Positions 11,916-11,927 of a stretch of 11,927 nucleotides of DNA are shown piece after piece; position 1 is the stretch's first letter; the number at the start of each line of letters is the position of its first letter. Made by a program: the position numbers and the translations under genes. The notes beneath the pieces are model-generated. The model ran no database searches, was not told the DNA's origin, and saw only the letters and a list, made by a program, of their open reading frames with translations. This DNA comes from CAZVCJ01 sp964625745 (GTDB taxonomy: Bacteria > Chloroflexota > Anaerolineae > VGOG01), in contig CAZVCJ010000125.1 in assembly GCA_964625745.1 (NCBI GenBank), positions 1-11,927 on the forward strand, read 5' to 3'.

Positions 11916-11927
11916 GTAGTTTAAGGG

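Overview
The window reads as a metagenomic bacterial scaffold with a 100-base assembly gap. Gene content suggests an anaerobic or facultatively respiring member of the Chloroflexota (Anaerolineae-like): a nuoA-B-CD-E operon, a multiheme cytochrome complex, an S9C peptidase and a MazE-type antitoxin tail. The lineage is inferred from gene content, not proven. There is no rRNA, confident tRNA or CRISPR array.

Right half, plus strand (8220-11915): a divergent promoter region separates the nuo operon from a three-gene respiratory module. It encodes an exported multiheme c-type cytochrome (at least 13 CXXCH sites, interrupted by the assembly gap and by an in-frame TGA), a Tat-exported four-cluster ferredoxin subunit of the FdnH/HybA kind, and an FdnI-type cytochrome b. 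A strong hairpin ends the unit. No molybdopterin, hydrogenase or other catalytic subunit is visible. The likely job is electron exchange between the quinone pool and an extracytoplasmic partner.

Middle, minus strand (4950-8202): a TTGACA-N17-TAAACT promoter drives nuoA, nuoB, fused nuoCD and nuoE, the peripheral-arm and one membrane-arm subunit of complex I. The genes overlap or nearly abut. Low-complexity short tandem repeats sit at the nuoB/nuoCD and nuoCD/nuoE junctions.

Left, minus strand (1-4950): where nuoF might be expected there is a mosaic of unrelated genes: an S9C peptidase, a 154-residue protein of unknown function, an aldo/keto reductase and a MazE-like antitoxin followed by a truncated toxin start. 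The striking feature is that the last 13 to 45 codons of nuoE, with stop codon, recur four more times (84-218, 816-858, 1939-2073, 2673-2730). Except for the leftmost copy, whose downstream side leaves the window, each lies just upstream, in transcription sense, of a cargo gene. Two of these copies belong to a duplicated unit of about 310 bp. That unit also carries, on the plus strand, a sigma70-like promoter, a 77-nt predicted structured RNA closed by an 8-bp stem and a U6 tract, and the coding sequence for a shared C-terminal tail (KDIQQLFK). The 3' end of nuoE therefore looks like a repeatedly used insertion or recombination point that regenerates the end of nuoE. The unit with its small RNA is the most novel-looking element here.
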